A stretch of DNA of 64,000 bases from Locusta migratoria (GCA_026315105.1 JAOYRU010000101.1:568001-632000); one strand, 5' to 3'; numbered from the stretch's first letter, positions 18,248 through 30,035 are shown. The notes: a model not told the origin generated them from the letters alone. Numbers and translations: made by a program.

Positions 18248-18320
18248 GCCTGGGTAGCGCAGTAGGCAGCGCGTAAGTCTCATAATCTTAAGGTCGTGAG
18301 TTCGATCCTCACCCGGGGCA
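18248..18320 (+). tRNA. tRNA-Met-CAT: tRNA-Met(CAT), elongator
   Basis: Unit 10 copy; as unit 2. Confidence 0.95.
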
Positions 18321-18613
18321 TATTATTTAATGTAAAAGACCGCTGAACTCGCATCGTGCTTTTGATAGGGAACGATGTTGATTGTTGCTAATTTTCCACG
18401 AGTTTCCGGATGCTTCATCTCCAAAGTGTATCGAACTCATAGCCTTCTAACATCCTCCTGGCCCTCCACATGTTGAAAAAAGCTACTTGCTTTCCTTTTA
18501 ATAAGCTGCAATTTGCAGTCAACATACACAATGAGCCTCTCAAACAACGAATCACAAGTAGAGTGCACACGAATGTCCGTTGAAAGCACGCAAATATTAC
18601 AAACGCATAAGAA

Positions 18614-18685
18614 TCCGGTGTGGTCTAGTGGCTAGGATACCTGGCTCTCACCTAGGAGGCCCGGGTTTGATTCCCGGTACCGGAA
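18614..18685 (+). tRNA. tRNA-Glu-CTC: tRNA-Glu(CTC)
   Basis: Unit 10 copy; as unit 2. Confidence 0.92.
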
Positions 18686-18919
18686 CGTACGTCTTTTGTG
18701 TAATTCTCGACGAGTTTTTGCCGATTTAACTGCTTTTCCTTGTCCTCTTGGAGATGAACAGAAGTCCTTCGAACGTTTTCGAGAGAAATCGACATGCTAT
18801 GAAATTGTCCTGAGGACTAAAAAGAAACCAGAATAGACGCTGCTTGCCCATAAGACCGCGCTGTCATAGAAATAAGCAGCACGATGCTTGAAAACAGCAT
18901 AAGGAGCTGATACTCACGA

Positions 18920-18993
18920 GGCCCGTTAGCTCAGTTGGTTAGAGCGTCGTGCTAATAACGCGAAGGTCGTGGGTTCGATCCCTCCACGGGCCA
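18920..18993 (+). tRNA. tRNA-Ile-AAT: tRNA-Ile(AAT)
   Basis: Unit 10 copy; as unit 2. Confidence 0.96.
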
Positions 18994-19233
18994 TTGTTAT
19001 TTTTCTATTACGAAAGGAAACGTGCGTCTCGCAGCCATTTTAAGCTACCTGTCCTTAGATATAGGCCGACTTGAGAGCGTCAGCTCTCGCGTCAGTCGAG
19101 ACAAGTCGAGACAGAGAGGCACCAGATGCTGGACCACACAGAGCGAGGAAGGAGAAATATATTGAATGAAAACCGACCGCCAACTCTACGAGCGCACACA
19201 AGACGCACTCATCTGTAACAACAAAATGAAATT

Positions 19234-19305
19234 TGCGGTGGCCGGGAATCGAACCCGGATCAACTGCTTGGAAGGCAACTATGCTGACCATTACACCACC
19301 ACCGC
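19234..19305 (-). tRNA. tRNA-Gly-TCC: tRNA-Gly(TCC)
   Basis: Unit 10 copy; as unit 2. Confidence 0.97.
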
Positions 19306-19648
19306 ACAGCACGGCGCTCTTCCGCCGCCATGTGTAGGCTTTCTGCCTGCCTCCACTGGCCGAAAGACGTCGTTGCTGTAGGGGCACTGCGAGCTAAGCG
19401 AGACCAGCCACACGCATTCGGACAGCGCCTGCACGCACCTTTCGCCTCTTTCCCAAAGTGTCATCACCGACGTCGTAGTTGTACTCACAGCTTCGCGATG
19501 AAGGGTCATTAAAAAAAAAAAAAAAAAAAAAAGACGCAGTGCACGTCTCCGTTTCTGTGGCGCTTTTTTTCCCAAGAATCCAATCAGTTGGGACAGGAAT
19601 CAATTTTCGCAGACGTCTTTTAGGCAGGACTCAGATGCTGAAGATGGA

Positions 19649-19719
19649 GCATCGGTAGTTTAGTGGTAGAATGCTCGCCTCCCACGCGGGCGGCCCGGGT
19701 TCGATTCCCGGCCGATGCA
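19649..19719 (+). tRNA. tRNA-Gly-CCC: tRNA-Gly(CCC)
   Basis: Unit 11 copy; as unit 2. Confidence 0.97.
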
Positions 19720-20089
19720 TATTTTTCGCCGTTTTCGTGATGATGCTGCACCGAAACGTACACGTTTGAGCTGCACAAACTACAATTCTGTCCGAGGGAA
19801 AACGCGGCGAGATGAGGCAGACATGCAGAACGCAAGAGATGTTACTTGGTCGCTGGCGAGTAAATAGACGCTGATACTGTCGGCCTTCCACCATGAGATG
19901 CTATGTCCACTTGCCCCTTGTGTGGCGTACTGTAACAACATGCAAGGGTGGTTTCCGTTGGAAAATCAGCGCTGTGCGTTAATTTACTGAGGCTCGAGAA
20001 TGCATGTAGCGGCTGACGGATTATTCACGTAGCACAAAGTTGCTAACTTGGGATACTTAGCGACTATCAGTAATACAAACACTTCAAGT

Positions 20090-20162
20090 GCCTGGGTAGC
20101 GCAGTAGGCAGCGCGTAAGTCTCATAATCTTAAGGTCGTGAGTTCGATCCTCACCCGGGGCA
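20090..20162 (+). tRNA. tRNA-Met-CAT: tRNA-Met(CAT), elongator
   Basis: Unit 11 copy; as unit 2. Confidence 0.95.
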
Positions 20163-20455
20163 TATTATTTAATGTAAAAGACCGCTGAACTCGCATCGTG
20201 CTTTTGATAGGGAACGATGTTGATTGTTGCTAATTTTCCACGAGTTTCCGGATGCTTCATCTCCAAAGTGTATCGAACTCATAGCCTTCTAACATCCTCC
20301 TGGCCCTCCACATGTTGAAAAAAGCTACTTGCTTTCCTTTTAATAAGCTGCAATTTGCAGTCAACATACACAATGAGCCTCTCAAACAACGAATCACAAG
20401 TAGAGTGCACACGAATGTCCGTTGAAAGCACGCAAATATTACAAACGCATAAGAA

Positions 20456-20527
20456 TCCGGTGTGGTCTAGTGGCTAGGATACCTGGCTCTCACCTAGGAG
20501 GCCCGGGTTTGATTCCCGGTACCGGAA
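20456..20527 (+). tRNA. tRNA-Glu-CTC: tRNA-Glu(CTC)
   Basis: Unit 11 copy; as unit 2. Confidence 0.92.
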
Positions 20528-20761
20528 CGTACGTCTTTTGTGTAATTCTCGACGAGTTTTTGCCGATTTAACTGCTTTTCCTTGTCCTCTTGGAGATGAA
20601 CAGAAGTCCTTCGAACGTTTTCGAGAGAAATCGACATGCTATGAAATTGTCCTGAGGACTAAAAAGAAACCAGAATAGACGCTGCTTGCCCATAAGACCG
20701 CGCTGTCATAGAAATAAGCAGCACGATGCTTGAAAACAGCATAAGGAGCTGATACTCACGA

Positions 20762-20835
20762 GGCCCGTTAGCTCAGTTGGTTAGAGCGTCGTGCTAATAA
20801 CGCGAAGGTCGTGGGTTCGATCCCTCCACGGGCCA
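20762..20835 (+). tRNA. tRNA-Ile-AAT: tRNA-Ile(AAT)
   Basis: Unit 11 copy; as unit 2. Confidence 0.96.
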
Positions 20836-21075
20836 TTGTTATTTTTCTATTACGAAAGGAAACGTGCGTCTCGCAGCCATTTTAAGCTACCTGTCCTTAG
20901 ATATAGGCCGACTTGAGAGCGTCAGCTCTCGCGTCAGTCGAGACAAGTCGAGACAGAGAGGCACCAGATGCTGGACCACACAGAGCGAGGAAGGAGAAAT
21001 ATATTGAATGAAAACCGACCGCCAACTCTACGAGCGCACACAAGACGCACTCATCTGTAACAACAAAATGAAATT

Positions 21076-21147
21076 TGCGGTGGCCGGGAATCGAACCCGG
21101 ATCAACTGCTTGGAAGGCAACTATGCTGACCATTACACCACCACCGC
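21076..21147 (-). tRNA. tRNA-Gly-TCC: tRNA-Gly(TCC)
   Basis: Unit 11 copy; as unit 2. Confidence 0.97.
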
Positions 21148-21349
21148 ACAGCACGGCGCTCTTCCGCCGCCATGTGTAGGCTTTCTGCCTGCCTCCACTG
21201 GCCGAAAGACGTCGTTGCTGTAGGGGCACTGCGAGCTAAGCGAGACCAGCCACACGCATTCGGACAGCGCCTGCACGCACCTTTCGCCTCTTTCCCAAAG
21301 TGTCATCACCGACGTCGTAGTTGTACTCACAGCTTCGCGATGAAGGGTC

Positions 21350-21381
<32 letters not shown>

Positions 21382-21496
21382 ACGCAGTGCACGTCTCCGT
21401 TTCTGTGGCGCTTTTTTTCCCAAGAATCCAATCAGTTGGGACAGGAATCAATTTTCGCAGACGTCTTTTAGGCAGGACTCAGATGCTGAAGATGCA

Positions 21497-21658
21497 GCAT
21501 CGGTAGTTTAGTGGTAGAATGCGCCGGGCGCCGTGGCTCAGCGCGCCTGGTCAGAGGGCTGAACGCCCTCTGTAATAAAAAAGCTGAGCCAAGAACTCTT
21601 CGAACAAAAACGAACAAACATGATCAGCGTCCGCAAGGACAAGAACTACCAATAGAGG

Positions 21659-21690
<32 letters not shown>

Positions 21691-21736
21691 CTCGCCTCCC
21701 ACGCGGGCGGCCCGGGTTCGATTCCCGGCCGATGCA
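21497..21736 (+). pseudogene. tRNA-Gly(CCC) interrupted by SINE
   Basis: Insert 169 bp at the usual site; AATGC on both sides. Confidence 0.93.
21523..21686 (+). mobile_element. SINE insertion
   Basis: Same element and site, extra-G tail type. Confidence 0.85.
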
Positions 21737-22106
21737 TATTTTTCGCCGTTTTCGTGATGATGCTGCACCGAAACGTACACGTTTGAGCTGCACAAACTAC
21801 AATTCTGTCCGAGGGAAAACGCGGCGAGATGAGGCAGACATGCAGAACGCAAGAGATGTTACTTGGTCGCTGGCGAGTAAATAGACGCTGATACTGTCGG
21901 CCTTCCACCATGAGATGCTATGTCCACTTGCCCCTTGTGTGGCGTACTGTAACAACATGCAAGGGTGGTTTCCGTTGGAAAATCAGCGCTGTGCGTTAAT
22001 TTACTGAGGCTCGAGAATGCATGTAGCGGCTGACGGATTATTCACGTAGCACAAAGTTGCTAACTTGGGATACTTAGCGACTATCAGTAATACAAACACT
22101 TCAAGT

Positions 22107-22179
22107 GCCTGGGTAGCGCAGTAGGCAGCGCGTAAGTCTCATAATCTTAAGGTCGTGAGTTCGATCCTCACCCGGGGCA
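22107..22179 (+). tRNA. tRNA-Met-CAT: tRNA-Met(CAT), elongator
   Basis: Unit 12 copy; as unit 2. Confidence 0.95.
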
Positions 22180-22472
22180 TATTATTTAATGTAAAACACC
22201 GCTGAACTCGCATCGTGCTTTTGATAGGGAACGATGTTGATTGTTGCTAATTTTCCACGAGTTTCCGGATGCTTCATCTCCAAAGTGTATCGAACTCATA
22301 GCCTTCTAACATCCTCCTGGCCCTCCACATGTTGAAAAAAGCTACTTGCTTTCCTTTTAATAAGCTGCAATTTGCAGTCAACATACACAATGAGCCTCTC
22401 AAACAACGAATCACAAGTAGAGTGCACACGAATGTCCGTTGAAAGCACGCAAATATTACAAACGCATAAGAA

Positions 22473-22544
22473 TCCGGTGTGGTCTAGTGGCTAGGATACC
22501 TGGCTCTCACCTAGGAGGCCCGGGTTTGATTCCCGGTACCGGAA
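22473..22544 (+). tRNA. tRNA-Glu-CTC: tRNA-Glu(CTC)
   Basis: Unit 12 copy; as unit 2. Confidence 0.92.
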
Positions 22545-22778
22545 CGTACGTCTTTTGTGTAATTCTCGACGAGTTTTTGCCGATTTAACTGCTTTTCCTT
22601 GTCCTCTTGGAGATGAACAGAAGTCCTTCGAACGTTTTCGAGAGAAATCGACATGCTATGAAATTGTCCTGAGGACTAAAAAGAAACCAGAATAGACGCT
22701 GCTTGCCCATAAGACCGCGCTGTCATAGAAATAAGCAGCACGATGCTTGAAAACAGCATAAGGAGCTGATACTCACGA

Positions 22779-22852
22779 GGCCCGTTAGCTCAGTTGGTTA
22801 GAGCGTCGTGCTAATAACGCGAAGGTCGTGGGTTCGATCCCTCCACGGGCCA
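22779..22852 (+). tRNA. tRNA-Ile-AAT: tRNA-Ile(AAT)
   Basis: Unit 12 copy; as unit 2. Confidence 0.96.
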
Positions 22853-23102
22853 TTGTTATTTTTCTATTACGAAAGGAAACGTGCGTCTCGCAGCCATTTT
22901 AAGCTACCTGTCCTTAGATATAGGCCGACTTGAGAGCGTCAGCTCTCGCGTCAGTCGAGCAAAGTCGAGACAAGTCGAGACAGAGAGGCACCAGATGCTG
23001 GACCACACAGAGCGAGGAAGGAGAAATATATTGAATGAAAACCGACCGCCAACTCTACGAGCGCACACAAGACGCACTCATCTGTAACAACAAAATGAAA
23101 TT

Positions 23103-23174
23103 TGCGGTGGCCGGGAATCGAACCCGGATCAACTGCTTGGAAGGCAACTATGCTGACCATTACACCACCACCGC
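23103..23174 (-). tRNA. tRNA-Gly-TCC: tRNA-Gly(TCC)
   Basis: Unit 12 copy; as unit 2. Confidence 0.97.
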
Positions 23175-23517
23175 ACAGCACGGCGCTCTTCCGCCGCCAT
23201 GTGTAGGCTTTCTGCCTGCCTCCACTGGCCGAAAGACGTCGTTGCTGTAGGGGCACTGCGAGCTAAGCGAGACCAGCCACACGCATTCGGACAGCGCCTG
23301 CACGCACCTTTCGCCTCTTTCCCAAAGTGTCATCACCGACGTCGTAGTTGTACTCACAGCTTCGCGATGAAGGGTCATTAAAAAAAAAAAAAAAAAAAAA
23401 AGACGCAGTGCACGTCTCCGTTTCTGTGGCGCTTTTTTTCCCAAGAATCCAATCAGTTGGGACAGGAATCAATTTTCGCAGACGTCTTTTAGGCAGGACT
23501 CAGATGCTGAAGATGGA

Positions 23518-23588
23518 GCATCGGTAGTTTAGTGGTAGAATGCTCGCCTCCCACGCGGGCGGCCCGGGTTCGATTCCCGGCCGATGCA
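23518..23588 (+). tRNA. tRNA-Gly-CCC: tRNA-Gly(CCC)
   Basis: Unit 13 copy; as unit 2. Confidence 0.97.
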
Positions 23589-23958
23589 TATTTTTCGCCG
23601 TTTTCGTGATGATGCTGCACCGAAACGTACACGTTTGAGCTGCACAAACTACAATTCTGTCCGAGGGAAAACGCGGCGAGATGAGGCAGACATGCAGAAC
23701 GCAAGAGATGTTACTTGGTCGCTGGCGAGTAAATAGACGCTGATACTGTCGGCCTTCCACCATGAGATGCTATGTCCACTTGCCCCTTGTGTGGCGTACT
23801 GTAACAACATGCAAGGGTGGTTTCCGTTGGAAAATCAGCGCTGTGCGTTAATTTACTGAGGCTCGAGAATGCATGTAGCGGCTGACGGATTATTCACGTA
23901 GCACAAAGTTGCTAACTTGGGATACTTAGCGACTATCAGTAATACAAACACTTCAAGT

Positions 23959-24031
23959 GCCTGGGTAGCGCAGTAGGCAGCGCGTAAGTCTCATAATCTT
24001 AAGGTCGTGAGTTCGATCCTCACCCGGGGCA
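23959..24031 (+). tRNA. tRNA-Met-CAT: tRNA-Met(CAT), elongator
   Basis: Unit 13 copy; as unit 2. Confidence 0.95.
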
Positions 24032-24324
24032 TATTATTTAATGTAAAAGACCGCTGAACTCGCATCGTGCTTTTGATAGGGAACGATGTTGATTGTTGCT
24101 AATTTTCCACGAGTTTCCGGATGCTTCATCTCCAAAGTGTATCGAACTCATAGCCTTCTAACATCCTCCTGGCCCTCCACATGTTGAAAAAAGCTACTTG
24201 CTTTCCTTTTAATAAGCTGCAATTTGCAGTCAACATACACAATGAGCCTCTCAAACAACGAATCACAAGTAGAGTGCACACGAATGTCCGTTGAAAGCAC
24301 GCAAATATTACAAACGCATAAGAA

Positions 24325-24396
24325 TCCGGTGTGGTCTAGTGGCTAGGATACCTGGCTCTCACCTAGGAGGCCCGGGTTTGATTCCCGGTACCGGAA
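24325..24396 (+). tRNA. tRNA-Glu-CTC: tRNA-Glu(CTC)
   Basis: Unit 13 copy; as unit 2. Confidence 0.92.
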
Positions 24397-24630
24397 CGTA
24401 CGTCTTTTGTGTAATTCTCGACGAGTTTTTGCCGATTTAACTGCTTTTCCTTGTCCTCTTGGAGATGAACAGAAGTCCTTCGAACGTTTTCGAGAGAAAT
24501 CGACATGCTATGAAATTGTCCTGAGGACTAAAAAGAAACCAGAATAGACGCTGCTTGCCCATAAGACCGCGCTGTCATAGAAATAAGCAGCACGATGCTT
24601 GAAAACAGCATAAGGAGCTGATACTCACGA

Positions 24631-24704
24631 GGCCCGTTAGCTCAGTTGGTTAGAGCGTCGTGCTAATAACGCGAAGGTCGTGGGTTCGATCCCTCCACGG
24701 GCCA
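24631..24704 (+). tRNA. tRNA-Ile-AAT: tRNA-Ile(AAT)
   Basis: Unit 13 copy; as unit 2. Confidence 0.96.
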
Positions 24705-24944
24705 TTGTTATTTTTCTATTACGAAAGGAAACGTGCGTCTCGCAGCCATTTTAAGCTACCTGTCCTTAGATATAGGCCGACTTGAGAGCGTCAGCTCTCG
24801 CGTCAGTCGAGACAAGTCGAGACAGAGAGGCACCAGATGCTGGACCACACAGAGCGAGGAAGGAGAAATATATTGAATGAAAACCGACCGCCAACTCTAC
24901 GAGCGCACACAAGACGCACTCATCTGTAACAACAAAATGAAATT

Positions 24945-25016
24945 TGCGGTGGCCGGGAATCGAACCCGGATCAACTGCTTGGAAGGCAACTATGCTGACC
25001 ATTACACCACCACCGC
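24945..25016 (-). tRNA. tRNA-Gly-TCC: tRNA-Gly(TCC)
   Basis: Unit 13 copy; as unit 2. Confidence 0.97.
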
Positions 25017-25361
25017 ACAGCACGGCGCTCTTCCGCCGCCATGTGTAGGCTTTCTGCCTGCCTCCACTGGCCGAAAGACGTCGTTGCTGTAGGGGCACTG
25101 CGAGCTAAGCGAGACCAGCCACACGCATTCGGACAGCGCCTGCACGCACCTTTCGCCTCTTTCCCAAAGTGTCATCACCGACGTCGTAGTTGTACTCACA
25201 GCTTCGCGATGAAGGGTCATTAAAAAAAAAAAAAAAAAAAAAAAAGACGCAGTGCACGTCTCCGTTTCTGTGGCGCTTTTTTTCCCAAGAATCCAATCAG
25301 TTGGGACAGGAATCAATTTTCGCAGACGTCTTTTAGGCAGGACTCAGATGCTGAAGATGCA

Positions 25362-25523
25362 GCATCGGTAGTTTAGTGGTAGAATGCGCCGGGCGCCGTG
25401 GCTCAGCGCGCCTGGTCAGAGGGCTGAACGCCCTCTGTAATAAAAAAGCTGAGCCAAGAACTCTTCGAACAAAAACGAACAAACATGATCAGCGTCCGCA
25501 AGGACAAGAACTACCAATAGAGG

Positions 25524-25556
<33 letters not shown>

Positions 25557-25602
25557 CTCGCCTCCCACGCGGGCGGCCCGGGTTCGATTCCCGGCCGATG
25601 CA
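25362..25602 (+). pseudogene. tRNA-Gly(CCC) interrupted by SINE
   Basis: Insert 170 bp at the usual site; AATGC on both sides. Confidence 0.93.
25388..25552 (+). mobile_element. SINE insertion
   Basis: Same element and site, extra-G tail type, one A more than in unit 12. Confidence 0.85.
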
Positions 25603-25972
25603 TATTTTTCGCCGTTTTCGTGATGATGCTGCACCGAAACGTACACGTTTGAGCTGCACAAACTACAATTCTGTCCGAGGGAAAACGCGGCGAGATGAGG
25701 CAGACATGCAGAACGCAAGAGATGTTACTTGGTCGCTGGCGAGTAAATAGACGCTGATACTGTCGGCCTTCCACCATGAGATGCTATGTCCACTTGCCCC
25801 TTGTGTGGCGTACTGTAACAACATGCAAGGGTGGTTTCCGTTGGAAAATCAGCGCTGTGCGTTAATTTACTGAGGCTCGAGAATGCATGTAGCGGCTGAC
25901 GGATTATTCACGTAGCACAAAGTTGCTAACTTGGGATACTTAGCGACTATCAGTAATACAAACACTTCAAGT

Positions 25973-26045
25973 GCCTGGGTAGCGCAGTAGGCAGCGCGTA
26001 AGTCTCATAATCTTAAGGTCGTGAGTTCGATCCTCACCCGGGGCA
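25973..26045 (+). tRNA. tRNA-Met-CAT: tRNA-Met(CAT), elongator
   Basis: Unit 14 copy; as unit 2. Confidence 0.95.
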
Positions 26046-26338
26046 TATTATTTAATGTAAAAGACCGCTGAACTCGCATCGTGCTTTTGATAGGGAACGA
26101 TGTTGATTGTTGCTAATTTTCCACGAGTTTCCGGATGCTTCATCTCCAAAGTGTATCGAACTCATAGCCTTCTAACATCCTCCTGGCCCTCCACATGTTG
26201 AAAAAAGCTACTTGCTTTCCTTTTAATAAGCTGCAATTTGCAGTCAACATACACAATGAGCCTCTCAAACAACGAATCACAAGTAGAGTGCACACGAATG
26301 TCCGTTGAAAGCACGCAAATATTACAAACGCATAAGAA

Positions 26339-26410
26339 TCCGGTGTGGTCTAGTGGCTAGGATACCTGGCTCTCACCTAGGAGGCCCGGGTTTGATTCCC
26401 GGTACCGGAA
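26339..26410 (+). tRNA. tRNA-Glu-CTC: tRNA-Glu(CTC)
   Basis: Unit 14 copy; as unit 2. Confidence 0.92.
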
Positions 26411-26644
26411 CGTACGTCTTTTGTGTAATTCTCGACGAGTTTTTGCCGATTTAACTGCTTTTCCTTGTCCTCTTGGAGATGAACAGAAGTCCTTCGAACG
26501 TTTTCGAGAGAAATCGACATGCTATGAAATTGTCCTGAGGACTAAAAAGAAACCAGAATAGACGCTGCTTGCCCATAAGACCGCGCTGTCATAGAAATAA
26601 GCAGCACGATGCTTGAAAACAGCATAAGGAGCTGATACTCACGA

Positions 26645-26718
26645 GGCCCGTTAGCTCAGTTGGTTAGAGCGTCGTGCTAATAACGCGAAGGTCGTGGGTT
26701 CGATCCCTCCACGGGCCA
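26645..26718 (+). tRNA. tRNA-Ile-AAT: tRNA-Ile(AAT)
   Basis: Unit 14 copy; as unit 2. Confidence 0.96.
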
Positions 26719-26968
26719 TTGTTATTTTTCTATTACGAAAGGAAACGTGCGTCTCGCAGCCATTTTAAGCTACCTGTCCTTAGATATAGGCCGACTTGAG
26801 AGCGTCAGCTCTCGCGTCAGTCGAGCAAAGTCGAGACAAGTCGAGACAGAGAGGCACCAGATGCTGGACCACACAGAGCGAGGAAGGAGAAATATATTGA
26901 ATGAAAACCGACCGCCAACTCTACGAGCGCACACAAGACGCACTCATCTGTAACAACAAAATGAAATT

Positions 26969-27040
26969 TGCGGTGGCCGGGAATCGAACCCGGATCAACT
27001 GCTTGGAAGGCAACTATGCTGACCATTACACCACCACCGC
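26969..27040 (-). tRNA. tRNA-Gly-TCC: tRNA-Gly(TCC)
   Basis: Unit 14 copy; as unit 2. Confidence 0.97.
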
Positions 27041-27383
27041 ACAGCACGGCGCTCTTCCGCCGCCATGTGTAGGCTTTCTGCCTGCCTCCACTGGCCGAAA
27101 GACGTCGTTGCTGTAGGGGCACTGCGAGCTAAGCGAGACCAGCCACACGCATTCGGACAGCGCCTGCACGCACCTTTCGCCTCTTTCCCAAAGTGTCATC
27201 ACCGACGTCGTAGTTGTACTCACAGCTTCGCGATGAAGGGTCATTAAAAAAAAAAAAAAAAAAAAAAGACGCAGTGCACGTCTCCGTTTCTGTGGCGCTT
27301 TTTTTCCCAAGAATCCAATCAGTTGGGACAGGAATCAATTTTCGCAGACGTCTTTTAGGCAGGACTCAGATGCTGAAGATGGA

Positions 27384-27454
27384 GCATCGGTAGTTTAGTG
27401 GTAGAATGCTCGCCTCCCACGCGGGCGGCCCGGGTTCGATTCCCGGCCGATGCA
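27384..27454 (+). tRNA. tRNA-Gly-CCC: tRNA-Gly(CCC)
   Basis: Unit 15 copy; as unit 2. Confidence 0.97.
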
Positions 27455-27824
27455 TATTTTTCGCCGTTTTCGTGATGATGCTGCACCGAAACGTACACGT
27501 TTGAGCTGCACAAACTACAATTCTGTCCGAGGGAAAACGCGGCGAGATGAGGCAGACATGCAGAACGCAAGAGATGTTACTTGGTCGCTGGCGAGTAAAT
27601 AGACGCTGATACTGTCGGCCTTCCACCATGAGATGCTATGTCCACTTGCCCCTTGTGTGGCGTACTGTAACAACATGCAAGGGTGGTTTCCGTTGGAAAA
27701 TCAGCGCTGTGCGTTAATTTACTGAGGCTCGAGAATGCATGTAGCGGCTGACGGATTATTCACGTAGCACAAAGTTGCTAACTTGGGATACTTAGCGACT
27801 ATCAGTAATACAAACACTTCAAGT

Positions 27825-27897
27825 GCCTGGGTAGCGCAGTAGGCAGCGCGTAAGTCTCATAATCTTAAGGTCGTGAGTTCGATCCTCACCCGGGGCA
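27825..27897 (+). tRNA. tRNA-Met-CAT: tRNA-Met(CAT), elongator
   Basis: Unit 15 copy; as unit 2. Confidence 0.95.
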
Positions 27898-28190
27898 TAT
27901 TATTTAATGTAAAAGACCGCTGAACTCGCATCGTGCTTTTGATAGGGAACGATGTTGATTGTTGCTAATTTTCCACGAGTTTCCGGATGCTTCATCTCCA
28001 AAGTGTATCGAACTCATAGCCTTCTAACATCCTCCTGGCCCTCCACATGTTGAAAAAAGCTACTTGCTTTCCTTTTAATAAGCTGCAATTTGCAGTCAAC
28101 ATACACAATGAGCCTCTCAAACAACGAATCACAAGTAGAGTGCACACGAATGTCCGTTGAAAGCACGCAAATATTACAAACGCATAAGAA

Positions 28191-28262
28191 TCCGGTGTGG
28201 TCTAGTGGCTAGGATACCTGGCTCTCACCTAGGAGGCCCGGGTTTGATTCCCGGTACCGGAA
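28191..28262 (+). tRNA. tRNA-Glu-CTC: tRNA-Glu(CTC)
   Basis: Unit 15 copy; as unit 2. Confidence 0.92.
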
Positions 28263-28496
28263 CGTACGTCTTTTGTGTAATTCTCGACGAGTTTTTGCCG
28301 ATTTAACTGCTTTTCCTTGTCCTCTTGGAGATGAACAGAAGTCCTTCGAACGTTTTCGAGAGAAATCGACATGCTATGAAATTGTCCTGAGGACTAAAAA
28401 GAAACCAGAATAGACGCTGCTTGCCCATAAGACCGCGCTGTCATAGAAATAAGCAGCACGATGCTTGAAAACAGCATAAGGAGCTGATACTCACGA

Positions 28497-28570
28497 GGCC
28501 CGTTAGCTCAGTTGGTTAGAGCGTCGTGCTAATAACGCGAAGGTCGTGGGTTCGATCCCTCCACGGGCCA
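28497..28570 (+). tRNA. tRNA-Ile-AAT: tRNA-Ile(AAT)
   Basis: Unit 15 copy; as unit 2. Confidence 0.96.
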
Positions 28571-28810
28571 TTGTTATTTTTCTATTACGAAAGGAAACGT
28601 GCGTCTCGCAGCCATTTTAAGCTACCTGTCCTTAGATATAGGCCGACTTGAGAGCGTCAGCTCTCGCGTCAGTCGAGACAAGTCGAGACAGAGAGGCACC
28701 AGATGCTGGACCACACAGAGCGAGGAAGGAGAAATATATTGAATGAAAACCGACCGCCAACTCTACGAGCGCACACAAGACGCACTCATCTGTAACAACA
28801 AAATGAAATT

Positions 28811-28882
28811 TGCGGTGGCCGGGAATCGAACCCGGATCAACTGCTTGGAAGGCAACTATGCTGACCATTACACCACCACCGC
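28811..28882 (-). tRNA. tRNA-Gly-TCC: tRNA-Gly(TCC)
   Basis: Unit 15 copy; as unit 2. Confidence 0.97.
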
Positions 28883-29228
28883 ACAGCACGGCGCTCTTCC
28901 GCCGCCATGTGTAGGCTTTCTGCCTGCCTCCACTGGCCGAAAGACGTCGTTGCTGTAGGGGCACTGCGAGCTAAGCGAGACCAGCCACACGCATTCGGAC
29001 AGCGCCTGCACGCACCTTTCGCCTCTTTCCCAAAGTGTCATCACCGACGTCGTAGTTGTACGCACAGCTTCGCGATGAAGGGTCATTAAAAAAAAAAAAA
29101 AAAAAAAAAAAAGACGCAGTGCACGTCTCCGTTTCTGTGGCGCTTTTTTTCCCAAGAATCCAATCAGTTGGGACAGGAATCAATTTTCGCAGACGTCTTT
29201 TAGGCAGGACTCAGATGCTGAAGATGGA

Positions 29229-29299
29229 GCATCGGTAGTTTAGTGGTAGAATGCTCGCCTCCCACGCGGGCGGCCCGGGTTCGATTCCCGGCCGATGCA
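29229..29299 (+). tRNA. tRNA-Gly-CCC: tRNA-Gly(CCC)
   Basis: Unit 16 copy; as unit 2. Confidence 0.97.
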
Positions 29300-29669
29300 T
29301 ATTTTTCGCCGTTTTCGTGATGATGCTGCACCGAAACGTACACGTTTGAGCTGCACAAACTACAATTCTGTCCGAGGGAAAACGCGGCGAGATGAGGCAG
29401 ACATGCAGAACGCAAGAGATGTTACTTGGTCGCTGGCGAGTAAATAGACGCTGATACTGTCGGCCTTCCACCATGAGATGCTATGTCCACTTGCCCCTTG
29501 TGTGGCGTACTGTAACAACATGCAAGGGTGGTTTCCGTTGGAAAATCAGCGCTGTGCGTTAATTTACTGAGGCTCGAGAATGCATGTAGCGGCTGACGGA
29601 TTATTCACGTAGCACAAAGTTGCTAACTTGGGATACTTAGCGACTATCAGTAATACAAACACTTCAAGT

Positions 29670-29742
29670 GCCTGGGTAGCGCAGTAGGCAGCGCGTAAGT
29701 CTCATAATCTTAAGGTCGTGAGTTCGATCCTCACCCGGGGCA
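29670..29742 (+). tRNA. tRNA-Met-CAT: tRNA-Met(CAT), elongator
   Basis: Unit 16 copy; as unit 2. Confidence 0.95.
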
Positions 29743-30035
29743 TATTATTTAATGTAAAAGACCGCTGAACTCGCATCGTGCTTTTGATAGGGAACGATGT
29801 TGATTGTTGCTAATTTTCCACGAGTTTCCGGATGCTTCATCTCCAAAGTGTATCGAACTCATAGCCTTCTAACATCCTCCTGGCCCTCCACATGTTGAAA
29901 AAAGCTACTTGCTTTCCTTTTAATAAGCTGCAATTTGCAGTCAACATACACAATGAGCCTCTCAAACAACGAATCACAAGTAGAGTGCACACGAATGTCC
30001 GTTGAAAGCACGCAAATATTACAAACGCATAAGAA

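Larger units (their letters stand above)
17640..19648 (+). repeat. Cassette unit 10 (SINE-bearing)
   Basis: Length 2,009 bp; poly(A) 19511-19532 (22 nt); two 10-bp motifs. Last of six consecutive SINE units; lacks the private changes of units 6 and 8. Confidence 0.95.
19649..21496 (+). repeat. Cassette unit 11
   Basis: Length 1,848 bp; poly(A) 21353-21380 (28 nt); two 10-bp motifs. The flank two bases before Gly(CCC) reads G instead of C, a marker shared with units 13, 15 and 16. Confidence 0.96.
21497..23517 (+). repeat. Cassette unit 12 (SINE-bearing)
   Basis: Length 2,021 bp; poly(A) 23380-23401 (22 nt); three 10-bp motifs. One private change just after Met (AAAACACC for AAAAGACC). Confidence 0.95.
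23518..25361 (+). repeat. Cassette unit 13
   Basis: Length 1,844 bp; poly(A) 25222-25245 (24 nt); two 10-bp motifs; G marker before Gly(CCC). Confidence 0.96.
25362..27383 (+). repeat. Cassette unit 14 (SINE-bearing)
   Basis: Length 2,022 bp; poly(A) 27246-27267 (22 nt); three 10-bp motifs. Last SINE-bearing unit in the window. Confidence 0.95.
27384..29228 (+). repeat. Cassette unit 15
   Basis: Length 1,845 bp; poly(A) 29088-29112 (25 nt); two 10-bp motifs; G marker before Gly(CCC); private GTACGCAC for GTACTCAC before the poly(A). Confidence 0.96.
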
